Part shown: one piece after another, positions 24,955 to 32,827 of the stretch
Numbering within the stretch: the first letter of the stretch is position 1
Layout of the letters: the number at the start of each line of letters is the position of its first letter
Source: an uncultured Gammaproteobacteria bacterium
GTDB taxonomy: Bacteria > Pseudomonadota > Gammaproteobacteria > Pseudomonadales > UBA5518
NCBI GenBank assembly: GCA_903928015.1
Contig: CAIYPF010000116.1
Coordinates: 91,084 to 152,543 of the forward strand
DNA: 61,460 nucleotides
Reading direction: 5' to 3'
Translations under genes and position numbers: made by a program
The notes under the pieces: generated by a model
Told to the model about the DNA's origin: nothing
The model's database searches: none
The model's input: only the letters and a program-made list of their open reading frames with translations

Positions 24955-26321
24955 GCCTCGCCGTACTCGAACTGAACGATGCGGCCCTGCTCCTCGGTGA
25001 TGCGGCCGGCGTGCTCGCGCGCAGCCCCGGCTTCGCGCTGCTCGCCGCCGATGCTCCGGTGATGGGCGAGGCCGCGCGGGCCACGGCACGCATCGATCCG
25101 CGCCGCACGCTCAGCCAGTTCTGGCAGCGCCTGGGCACGGAGCCGCTGCACCACGCCCCGGCCCACACGCGCCACCACGCAGACCTCGGCTACCGTCATC
25201 TGCTGCACGTGCACGAGTCGGGCGGCAAACCCGCCGAACTGCTGCTCGCCGTGCCGGGCAGCTTCACGCGGGAACAACTCGCGCTGCTGCTCGGCATCGC
25301 CGAAAGCTGCCCGTTCCGTGCCTGTGGACTGGTCGACAGCGCGCTCGCGGCAGCGGTCACGGTTCCCCTGTCGGGGCCGGCCATCCATCTCGAACTGCAA
25401 CTCCACCAGGCCGTGCTCACCTGCATCGAACACGAGCAAGGCACGCTCTCGCGCGGCGCCGTGCGCATCTTGCCCGGCACGGGGCTCACCGCCCTGCAGG
25501 ACCGCTGGGCGCGACGCGCGGCCGAAGCCTTCATCCAGCAGTGCCGCTTCGATCCGCTCCATGCCGCAGCAAGCGAGCAGGCACTCTACGACCGGCTTCC
25601 TGCCTGGCTCGACGCGCTCGCCACCCAGGAGAGCGTCGAGGCCGAGATCCGCCAGCAAGACCATCGCCATCGCGCGACCCTGCGCGCCGCAGACATGCTG
25701 GACGCGGCGCAGTCGATTTACACCGACCTCCTGGAAGCCCTTGCGCGCGAAGGCGGCGGCGCGAGCCTGCTGCTCGGCGCGCGGGTTGCCGCCCTGCCGC
25801 GCTTCGCCGCCCGCGTGCCCGAGGCACACTGTCTCGAGGAAGACGCCAGCCTGCGCGGCGCGCTCCGGAACGCCGACCTGGTGCGCAGCGAAGAGCGCGC
25901 GCTGCGTTTCGTTACACGCCTGCCGGCAGGATCGGCTGCGCAGTCGCACTTGCCTATCGCCCCGGCGGCCGCAGCCGTCGCGGCTACCGCAGCGCAAGCG
26001 GCAGAACCCGCGCGCGCACTACCGGCAACCCACATCGTCGCGGGCAGCCACGCGTTGCGCTTGCAGGGCGAGCGGATGCATCTCATCGGCAACGCCACCG
26101 AGGGCTGGCGTCTGTCGCCCGCAGACATCGCGGGCTCGCGCTGCCGGCTCGATCAGCTGGGCGGAGACTGGCATGTCTCCCCCGCGTCCGGGGTGCTGCT
26201 GCGCGTAGACGGTCTTCCCGTGCCAGCCCGCGTGCAGGTTCGTGCCGGATCGCGGCTAGGCATCGAGGACGAGACGATGCTTTTCGTGGCCGAGGTGTCG
26301 GCCGACGGCGATGCCGCGTAG
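24951..26321 (+). CDS. Actin/Hsp70-like protein with FHA-like C-terminal domain
   Basis: A 456-residue protein without signal peptide, starting at GTG 24951. The N-terminal 300 residues look like a diverged actin/Hsp70-type ATPase fold (AALLLGDAAGVLARSPGFALL at the start, LLLAVPGSFTREQLALLLGIAES at about 95-117, CGLVDSALAAAV, GGGASLLLGARVAALP near 265-280). An Ala-rich linker leads to about 85 C-terminal residues with strand spacing like an FHA domain (LRLQGERMHLIGN...RCRLDQLGGDWHVSP...VDGLPV). The ATP phosphate loops are not clearly conserved, so activity is uncertain. Probably the cytosolic component of the cluster. Confidence 0.65.
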   Translation: MSLAVLELNDAALLLGDAAGVLARSPGFALLAADAPVMGEAARATARIDPRRTLSQFWQRLGTEPLHHAPAHTRHHADLGYRHLLHVHESGGKPAELLLAVPGSFTREQLALLLGIAESCPFRACGLVDSALAAAVTVPLSGPAIHLELQLHQAVLTCIEHEQGTLSRGAVRILPGTGLTALQDRWARRAAEAFIQQCRFDPLHAAASEQALYDRLPAWLDALATQESVEAEIRQQDHRHRATLRAADMLDAAQSIYTDLLEALAREGGGASLLLGARVAALPRFAARVPEAHCLEEDASLRGALRNADLVRSEERALRFVTRLPAGSAAQSHLPIAPAAAAVAATAAQAAEPARALPATHIVAGSHALRLQGERMHLIGNATEGWRLSPADIAGSRCRLDQLGGDWHVSPASGVLLRVDGLPVPARVQVRAGSRLGIEDETMLFVAEVSADGDAA

Positions 26322-27399
26322 ACGCGATTTCACGATCTTCAGCCTGTCCTTCCTGGACGTGATGTCCTGTGGCTTCGGCGCGACCATCCTGCTCTACCTG
26401 ATCCTCGACCACCGACAGGAAATGCACGTACAGCAGCAGAGCAGCGCGCTGCGCGGCGAGGTGGCATTCCTCGAGCGGGAGGTGAAAGACGGGACGGAAG
26501 ATCTGGCGGAGTTGCGCAACACCATCGCCATGGTCGAGCAGTCGCTGGCCGAGGCGCAGGGCCGTTCCGCCGAGATCCTCTCGCAGATCGACGAGCGGCG
26601 CGACGAGGTGGCGCAGGGCAAGGACGACAGCCTCGCGCAGCGCGAGCACGTGAACCTCCTGAAGGCGGACCTCAAGCAGCTCGAGGAAAACAACGAACGG
26701 TTGCGCGCCGAGGGCGAGAAACAACGCGGCCAGGACGTGCGGCAATTCCGCGGCGACGGTGATCGGCAATACCTGACGGGGTTGAAGCTCGGCGGCCAGC
26801 GCATCCTCGTTCTGCTCGACCGCTCCGCGAGCATGCTCGACTACAGCCTCGTGAACATCATCCGCCTGCGCAACATGCCCGCGCCCGTGCAGCTGCGCTC
26901 GGCCAAGTGGCAACGTGCTGTGGCAACCGTGGACTGGCTGAGCACGCAGCTCCCGCAGACCAGCCAGTATCAGGTCTACGCCTTCAACACGAAGGCCGAA
27001 CCGGTGCTCGAAGGCAGCGCCGGAAAGTGGCTGAAGGTCTCCGACCGCGAACAATTGAATGGCGTGGTAGACCGCCTGCAGAAGCTCGTGCCTGCCGAGG
27101 GCACCAGCCTCGCAAACGCCTTCGAGGTGGCGGCACGCATGTCCCCGCCTCCGGACAACATCTACCTCATCACCGACGGACTGCCCACGCAGGGCGCCAC
27201 ACCCGGAGGAGGCGCCAAGGTGAGCGGCCGGGACCGCCAGAAGCTCTTCAACCAGGCGCTCGACAAGCTGCCGCGCGGCATTCCGGTGAACGTGATCCTC
27301 GCGCCGATGGAAGGCGACCCGATGGCCGCCTCCGCACTGTGGCAGCTCGCCGTGTCCACACGCGGCTCCTTCCTGGCGCCAGCGAGGGACTGGCCATGA
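26311..27399 (+). CDS. von Willebrand A protein with TolR/ExbD-like membrane anchor (first copy)
   Basis: A 362-residue protein. Residues 10-35 form one membrane segment beginning FSLSFLDVMSCGFGA, where FLDV with its Asp (residue 16) sits as in ExbD (FIDV) and TolR (LLDV). A coiled coil spans about 40-140. The vWA domain (about 163-360) has a complete metal site: DRSAS (170-174), a Thr at about 265 and TDG at about 289. It overlaps the previous gene by 11 bases and the next by 4 (ATGA). The periplasmic vWA would be moved or gated by the ExbB-like channel; this is inference from motif and gene order. Confidence 0.88.
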   Translation: MPRRRDFTIFSLSFLDVMSCGFGATILLYLILDHRQEMHVQQQSSALRGEVAFLEREVKDGTEDLAELRNTIAMVEQSLAEAQGRSAEILSQIDERRDEVAQGKDDSLAQREHVNLLKADLKQLEENNERLRAEGEKQRGQDVRQFRGDGDRQYLTGLKLGGQRILVLLDRSASMLDYSLVNIIRLRNMPAPVQLRSAKWQRAVATVDWLSTQLPQTSQYQVYAFNTKAEPVLEGSAGKWLKVSDREQLNGVVDRLQKLVPAEGTSLANAFEVAARMSPPPDNIYLITDGLPTQGATPGGGAKVSGRDRQKLFNQALDKLPRGIPVNVILAPMEGDPMAASALWQLAVSTRGSFLAPARDWP

Positions 27400-28391
27400 G
27401 CAAGCGCCGCGCACCGGAGGAGTTCAGCCTCTCCTTCCTCGACGTGATCTGCTGCGGCTTCGGCGCAATCATCCTGCTGCTCATCATCACGCGGGTCTCG
27501 CAGCCCGTGGTGCTGGAAGAAAGCACACGCGACCTCGAATCGCGCATCGCGGCCCTGCAGGAGCAGCTGCACCGGCTGCGCGGAGACTCCGTGGTGCTGA
27601 ACCGCGAGCTCACCACGAAACAGGAACAGCTGTCTGACGTGATCGAGAAAGTGGCGCGCCTGGAGCGTGAACTCTCGGCCATCAAGGGCGAGTTCGCCGC
27701 GAGCGACACAGACTCCGAGGTCAACGCCCGCATGGTGGGCCAACTCGAGAAAGCAAAGCAGCGCCTCACCGACGAAATGAAACGCCTGCTTGGCTCCCAG
27801 GGCAGCCGCAAGAACGACGCCATAGGCGGCATCCCCGTCGACAGCGAGTACGTGATTTTCATCATCGACACCTCGGGGAGCATGTTCAATTACGCCTGGC
27901 CGCGGGCACAGCAGGAGATGATCAACATCCTCGACCTCTACCCGCAGGTGAAGGGCATGCAGGTGCTGGACGACGAGGGCGGCTACATGTTCTCGAGCTA
28001 CCGCGGGCAGTGGATCCCCGACACGCCGGCGCGGCGCAAGGCGATCATCCAGCGCTTCGCCACCTGGAACCCCTACTCCAACAGCAGCCCCGTCGAGGGC
28101 ATCGTCCACGCGATCCGCACCTACTACGAGCCCGGGCGCAAGATCAGCCTCTATGTGCTCGGTGACGAGTTCACGGGCAACTCGATCGAGCAGGTGATGG
28201 ACGTGGTCGACAAGATCAACCGCGAGGGCGCCGAAGGCGAGCGGTTGGTGCGCATACACGCGGTGGGTTTCCCCACGCAGTTCGCCAACCCCGCGCAGTA
28301 CCAGATCACGGGCATCCGCTTCGCGACGCTGATGCGGGAATTGTCGTGGAAGAACGGCGGCACCTTCGTGGGGCTCAACGACTACCGCTGA
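27396..28391 (+). CDS. von Willebrand A protein with TolR/ExbD-like membrane anchor (second copy)
   Basis: A 331-residue paralogue of the preceding gene, starting at ATG 27396 inside an ATGA overlap (the frame is open from 26907, but that part is antiphase to the first vWA gene). The membrane segment begins FSLSFLDVICCGFGA with the Asp at the same residue 16. A coiled coil (about 40-135) leads to a vWA domain (about 150-330) with DTSGS (158-162) and a conserved Asp in VLGDEF. The vWA domains are far more different from each other than the anchors are, which suggests the anchor meets a common partner and the two vWA domains meet different ones. Confidence 0.88.
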   Translation: MSKRRAPEEFSLSFLDVICCGFGAIILLLIITRVSQPVVLEESTRDLESRIAALQEQLHRLRGDSVVLNRELTTKQEQLSDVIEKVARLERELSAIKGEFAASDTDSEVNARMVGQLEKAKQRLTDEMKRLLGSQGSRKNDAIGGIPVDSEYVIFIIDTSGSMFNYAWPRAQQEMINILDLYPQVKGMQVLDDEGGYMFSSYRGQWIPDTPARRKAIIQRFATWNPYSNSSPVEGIVHAIRTYYEPGRKISLYVLGDEFTGNSIEQVMDVVDKINREGAEGERLVRIHAVGFPTQFANPAQYQITGIRFATLMRELSWKNGGTFVGLNDYR

Positions 28392-28472
28392 GAGCCCTGA
28401 CCTCGGCGCTCTTGGATGAGGGCAGGAAATGACTCTATGATCGGCCTGCCCCAACTACCCGAACGCAATCAC

Positions 28473-29087
28473 ATGCGCACACGGCTCTTGCTGGCTGTAT
28501 TCGCCTTGCTGCTCGCCGGCTGCGGGCCGCGCGTGGTGCAGATGAAAGCACTGAACGAATTCCCCCGCCCACTTGTGGAACCGCTTCCGGTACGCGTGGG
28601 GCTGTACCTCTCCCCGGAATTCGGCTCCTACACCTACAAGGAAAAGCGGCCCGGCCCTGCGGGCCAGGAGTGGACGATCAGCATCGGCCCGCCGCAGACG
28701 CAGGTGTTCACGGAACTCCTCGGCGGGCTCTTCAGCGGAATCGATATCCTCGATTCGCCCACTGCAGGCAAGACAGGGCTCTCCGCCGTGATCGTGCCCA
28801 GCGTGGCGGAATTCCAGTTCGCCCTGCCCTCGGACACCAAGGCCAAGGTCTTCGAGATCTGGGTGAAATACGACCTCGACATCCGCGACGCCAAGGGCGC
28901 CGAGATCGGCCACTGGCAGTTCACGGCGTATGGCAAGACGCCCACCGCTTTCCTCACCTCGGATGAAGAAGCCATACGCGCCGCCACCATCGTGAGTCTG
29001 CGCGACGCCGGCGCTTCGCTGGTCAGCGGCCTGGAACGGGATCCGCGCCTGCGGGAGTGGCTGGGAGTGGAGTCGGGGAAGAAGTAG
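28473..29087 (+). CDS. Uncharacterised lipoprotein closing the vWA/ExbB cluster
   Basis: A 204-residue lipoprotein: ATG 28473 gives a short signal peptide with lipobox LLAGC (Cys17). Strand-rich domain (LPVRVGLYLSPEFGSYTY, YDLDIRDAKGAEIGHWQFTAYG) without a known family; general appearance is of a small outer-membrane-associated lipoprotein. Starts 81 bases after the second vWA gene. Its last 65 bases overlap the 3' end of the convergent peptidase gene. An in-frame ATG at 28416 would bury the lipobox and is rejected. Confidence 0.8.
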   Translation: MRTRLLLAVFALLLAGCGPRVVQMKALNEFPRPLVEPLPVRVGLYLSPEFGSYTYKEKRPGPAGQEWTISIGPPQTQVFTELLGGLFSGIDILDSPTAGKTGLSAVIVPSVAEFQFALPSDTKAKVFEIWVKYDLDIRDAKGAEIGHWQFTAYGKTPTAFLTSDEEAIRAATIVSLRDAGASLVSGLERDPRLREWLGVESGKK

Positions 29088-30753
29088 CCGCCGCAGGCCG
29101 CACCCTGCGCAGGTCTGCAAGCAGGGCGCGCGGATCAGGCGCGCGCCCGAGAAATGCCCTCAGCACCTCGCCCGATGATTTTTCGCGGCCGAAACGGAAG
29201 AGCCGCTCCGAGACCCACGCGTAGTACCCCGGATCCCCTGCACTCACCGCACCACGCAACTCCCTGGCGCGGGCCCGCATATCGGCCGCCAGGATCGCGC
29301 CCAGCCCGTAGTTCAGCATGTAGCCCGGGCTGTCCAGCAGCTGCCCGCGGCGCGCCCACCATGCGAGATCCGGATGGGGTTTCACGTGCAGATAACGCGA
29401 TGTGATCCCGGTCCAGATGAGACCCGGATCGGCCGCAGGGTCGGCGTAAGCACGCAACTCGAAAAGGCTCCACGCCACGTCGAGCACGATGCCCGAATAG
29501 CGGCTGCGGAGGTTGTCCTCCGGACTCGCCTGCGCACCCAGCCAACGCTGCTGCCAGGCGCCCTCGTAGACCTCCTGCGAGAACACCTCGGCCAGCGCCT
29601 CGGTGAATGCGTTGCTGTCGGGCCAGTCGGCATAGGCGGGCGATGTGCGGATGGCGGCGATGTGGATCGCGTGGCCGGTCTCGTGCAGGAGTTCGTTCAG
29701 GTTGCCGATGCCACCTGTGGCGTAGCCGGCGATCACCCAGGGCTCGCCCGTGGACCAGTTGCCATCAGCGAGGCGCTTTGGCCTCGCGCCGAAATCCGTG
29801 AATGCAACGGCGCCCTTGCCCGGCCTGCGCTCTATGTCGAAGTGGATGCCGAGGCGGTCAATGTCCGCCCCGAGACTGGCGTGGAAGGCATCGTTGATCG
29901 CACGCAGCCGCGCGTGCGGCACGCGGTTGCCCAGCACACGCTCGACGGGGTTGCCCGCGTATTCGTAATCCCAGGGCTCGATTTCGCTGCCTGCGGTGAG
30001 TTCGCTCCAGGCCTGCAGGATGGACACGAGCCAGGGCTCGAGCACTGCCTCGTCAATGCCGAGCGCTGCGAGGTTCTCGCGCACCGGGGAGTGAGCGCTT
30101 CGCCACTGCGCGGCGACCATCGGCTGCATGCGACGGAAAGGGCTGTCCACACCACCATCACCGGCCATGGTGCGGAACACAGGCTCCATGGCGAGGAAGA
30201 GTTCGCGGCGTCGCGCGGGGTCGGCTGTCTCGGCAATGTCCTTGAGGAGGCTCAGGCGGTCGGTGGTACGGCCGTCGACGCGGATTCCTGTCGCGCTCCG
30301 GCTGTAGCAGGCATAACTCCATGCCCGCAGTTCCTGCAGAGCGGCACCGGAGCGCGGGGAACGCTGGCAATCGACATCATCCCCGGCAGCAGGATCTTCT
30401 GCGGGCGGCAGCTCCAGTTCGCCCTGCGCGAGCGCGCGCTGCATTTCGGCGGCTTCCGGGCCTGTAAGCCCGAGCACCGCTTCGCGCAAGGCCGCCAGCG
30501 CTGCAGGATAGGCAAGCCGCGCATCGGTGGCCTCGAGACCGCGCGCCTCGCGAGTGCGGATGGCGTCCCCGAGCTCACGCAAGCGCAGGTAGGTGGCCTC
30601 GGCATCGGGCGTGACCCCGGCCGCGCCCGATGCCGCAGACGGGGCAGCGGAGCTGAACGCAGAAAAGACGATGGCGAGAGTGCAGGCCCCTCGCAGGAGA
30701 GTGCGGCGTGGCCTCGATCCGGGCTCAGCGGGCCCCGGCAACCGCACCATCAC
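29023..30753 (-). CDS. Exported M3-like zinc metallopeptidase
   Basis: A 576-residue protein with an N-terminal export signal (Arg-rich start, then LLRGACTLAIVFSAFSSAAPSAASG). The gluzincin site HETGHAIH at about residue 356 and a downstream Glu (FTEALAEVFSQEV) give the zinc ligands typical of the M3/M32 oligopeptidase-like clan; helical throughout. It probably cleaves periplasmic peptides; substrate unknown. The start at 30753 overlaps the YtfJ gene by 29 bases, so translation is coupled to it. The final 65 bases overlap the convergent lipoprotein gene. Confidence 0.82.
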   Translation of the reverse strand: MMVRLPGPAEPGSRPRRTLLRGACTLAIVFSAFSSAAPSAASGAAGVTPDAEATYLRLRELGDAIRTREARGLEATDARLAYPAALAALREAVLGLTGPEAAEMQRALAQGELELPPAEDPAAGDDVDCQRSPRSGAALQELRAWSYACYSRSATGIRVDGRTTDRLSLLKDIAETADPARRRELFLAMEPVFRTMAGDGGVDSPFRRMQPMVAAQWRSAHSPVRENLAALGIDEAVLEPWLVSILQAWSELTAGSEIEPWDYEYAGNPVERVLGNRVPHARLRAINDAFHASLGADIDRLGIHFDIERRPGKGAVAFTDFGARPKRLADGNWSTGEPWVIAGYATGGIGNLNELLHETGHAIHIAAIRTSPAYADWPDSNAFTEALAEVFSQEVYEGAWQQRWLGAQASPEDNLRSRYSGIVLDVAWSLFELRAYADPAADPGLIWTGITSRYLHVKPHPDLAWWARRGQLLDSPGYMLNYGLGAILAADMRARARELRGAVSAGDPGYYAWVSERLFRFGREKSSGEVLRAFLGRAPDPRALLADLRRVRPAAATSSPTPLPATPAGADPVPGR

Positions 30754-31294
30754 CGCGCACCACGGACAGCGCGTGCTCGATGTCCTCGTCGAGCATGGCG
30801 CCCTCGTGGAAGTACAGCACCCGCCCGGCGGTATCCAGAATGATCACCGCGCTCGAGGACTCCTTGAGACCCCAGAGTTCGCGCCCACGGCCGCTCTCGT
30901 CCGCCACGATGGTCGACAGAACGTATTTGCGCTTGTTCTTCTCGAGTTCGGACAGGACCATCCCGCGCGTGCCGAACATCGCGTCGTCCAGGTTCACGAC
31001 CGTTGTGATGTGGTAGCGCGAGTAGGGAATGCCGGATTTCTCGAGGCGGTCGGTGAAGGGTTTGCTCTGCTTGCGCGCAGTCATGCGCGCAGCGAGGTAC
31101 TGGACGATGTGGATGCGGTCGGCGAGCGCCCCGCTCTGCCAGGGGCGGAAACTGCTCTCTTCACCCTCGACCAGGATCTCGCCGAGCGTCGACACGTCCA
31201 GCGGTGGAAGCGGTTCACCGGCCTGCAGCGCCTGCACCGCGGGCGCTGCCAGCAGCCATGCTCCGAGCAACAGGTGGCGCAGGCGTTCAGCCAT
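30725..31294 (-). CDS. ytfJ: YtfJ-family periplasmic thioredoxin-fold protein
   Basis: A 189-residue protein, the same length class as E. coli YtfJ (184). A signal peptide (1-23) is followed by a thioredoxin-like fold with the family landmarks GEPLPPLDV, QYLAARMTARKQSKPFTD, TTVVNLDDAMFGTRGMV and ESSSAVIILDTAGRVLYFHEGAM. It lacks a CxxC motif, so redox activity is doubtful; function of the family is unknown. It sits between a P450 gene (8-base overlap) and a metallopeptidase gene (29-base overlap), an uncommon setting for ytfJ. Confidence 0.9.
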   Translation of the reverse strand: MAERLRHLLLGAWLLAAPAVQALQAGEPLPPLDVSTLGEILVEGEESSFRPWQSGALADRIHIVQYLAARMTARKQSKPFTDRLEKSGIPYSRYHITTVVNLDDAMFGTRGMVLSELEKNKRKYVLSTIVADESGRGRELWGLKESSSAVIILDTAGRVLYFHEGAMLDEDIEHALSVVRGDGAVAGAR

Positions 31295-32666
31295 GGGAGA
31301 GCCTCTCGAGTCGCAGGGGAAGATCGTCCATCAGCTTGGCGAAGGGGAAATGCATGATGTCCGGCGGATCCGCGTAGCCCGCCGGCAGGCTGAAGCGGAA
31401 GTTGCGCAGCATCTCTGCCATCACGCACTTGAAGAGCATGTCGGCGAAATGCAGGCCGATGCACTTGTGCGCACCGCCACCGAAAGGCACCCAGAGGTAG
31501 GGGTGCTGCTTGTGCTCCTGACGCGCGGGGCCGAAGCGGTCGGGATCGAAACCGTGAGGGTCTTTCCAGTACTCCGGCATGCGGTGGCAGAAGATCGGCG
31601 AGATGGCGACCATGGTGTCGGCGGGGACGCGGTAGCCGCCCAGCTCGGTCTCGCGGATGGTGCGACGCATCATCTGCGGCACCGGCGGGTGCATGCGCAG
31701 GATCTCGTGGAAGGTCTGCTCCAGCAGGGGAGCGTTCTGGCCCATGTCCTCGTAGTTGAGCGTGTCGCCCAGGGAGAGCACCTCTGCGCGCAGACGATCC
31801 TGCCACTCCGGGTGACGGGCGAGGTAATAGCTGCCCATGGTGAGCGCGCTGGTGGTGGTGTCGTGTGCGGCGAGCAGCAGGAAGATCAGGTGGTCGGCGA
31901 CGACCTTGTCGGCGTAGAGCTCGCCGTCTTCGCTGCGCTCGCGGCTGAAGTGGCTCATCATGTCCATGCCGTCGTCGTTGCGCTTGGCCGGAACCAGGCC
32001 CTCGAAGTAGCGCTCCAGCGCCCTGCGTCCCTCCATGCCCCGCCGATACGTGAGACCGAGCCCCGGCCAGTCCTTGCGGACGATCGCCAGCGTGCCCGCC
32101 ATCATGTCGAGGAAGGCCTTGTTCAGGTGCTCGATATCGCTCTCCAGCCCGACGCCGACGAACACCCGGGCACCGATCTCGAGCAGCAGCGATTTGATCT
32201 GCGGGTAGAAATGGAAGCCGTCCACCGAGGGCCACTCGCGCGTGGTGCGCGAGGCCAGCGTGTTCACGCTGTGGATGTAGTGCTGCATGGAGCTGGTCTT
32301 GAAGGCCGACTGCATGATGCGGCGATGGAACTTGTGCTCCGCGAAGTCCCGAACCAGCAGCCCGCCCGCGAAGAAATCCCCCAGCGGTGCGTCATAGCCC
32401 ATGCGGGCGGAGTAGAGCTGCTGCTGGTCCATGACCAGCTCGCGGTTGTAGTCGGGGCCCAGGGCCCAGACCATGTTCTGGCCCGTGAGCCGCGAGCGCG
32501 ACACCGCGCCGTATTTGTCGTAGTGGCCTTTGAGAACCGCGTAAGGATCCTTCAGCAGCGGGATCATGAATCCGAGATAGGGCAAGCCGTAGGCGCCCGG
32601 AATGTGGGAGAGGTTGCGGTTGTCCTTTCGCAGGACGTATTCCTGCCCGGCTGCGGCGGCTTTCAT
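31287..32666 (-). CDS. Cytochrome P450
   Basis: A 459-residue soluble P450. The I-helix oxygen-activation motif is AAHDTTTS (about 268-275), ExxR is EILR (about 322-325), and the heme loop is FGGGAHKCIG with the thiolate Cys at about residue 402. The loop resembles CYP51/CYP26/CYP120-type sequences more than the usual bacterial class I FGxGxHxCLG loop of CYP125, so I do not assign it to sterol C26 hydroxylation, although the linked sterol cluster makes an isoprenoid or sterol substrate plausible. No ferredoxin gene adjoins it. Its stop overlaps ytfJ by 8 bases. Confidence 0.92.
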   Translation of the reverse strand: MKAAAAGQEYVLRKDNRNLSHIPGAYGLPYLGFMIPLLKDPYAVLKGHYDKYGAVSRSRLTGQNMVWALGPDYNRELVMDQQQLYSARMGYDAPLGDFFAGGLLVRDFAEHKFHRRIMQSAFKTSSMQHYIHSVNTLASRTTREWPSVDGFHFYPQIKSLLLEIGARVFVGVGLESDIEHLNKAFLDMMAGTLAIVRKDWPGLGLTYRRGMEGRRALERYFEGLVPAKRNDDGMDMMSHFSRERSEDGELYADKVVADHLIFLLLAAHDTTTSALTMGSYYLARHPEWQDRLRAEVLSLGDTLNYEDMGQNAPLLEQTFHEILRMHPPVPQMMRRTIRETELGGYRVPADTMVAISPIFCHRMPEYWKDPHGFDPDRFGPARQEHKQHPYLWVPFGGGAHKCIGLHFADMLFKCVMAEMLRNFRFSLPAGYADPPDIMHFPFAKLMDDLPLRLERLSHG

Positions 32667-32827
32667 GACGATCGACTCCTTCGGGACGACGGACTCACAG
32701 GGGCCTCATTGCCGCCTTGTTCGCCCGCGCTGGATGAGTCCAGAGCCTATGTCATCGACCCCATGCTGACAATCGCGGTCCAGCCGCAGGACGCACACAT
32801 GGACAGACCGTAAATCGGAATGCACTG

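Noticed and set aside
16487-29087. Zorya-type anti-phage defence (ZorAB motor)
   Set aside because: Only the ExbB/MotA-like channel is shared. There is no ZorB OmpA-like peptidoglycan domain and no helicase or nuclease gene, and the cluster is rich in exported lipoproteins.
31287-32666. CYP125 (sterol C26 hydroxylase) as part of the igr-like cluster
   Set aside because: The heme loop FGGGAHKCIG and distance of 17 kb from the cluster do not support it, though a sterol substrate is not excluded.
31029-32813. A 594-codon plus-strand frame opposite the P450 gene
   Set aside because: Shadow frame; P450 motifs on the minus strand are complete and in order.
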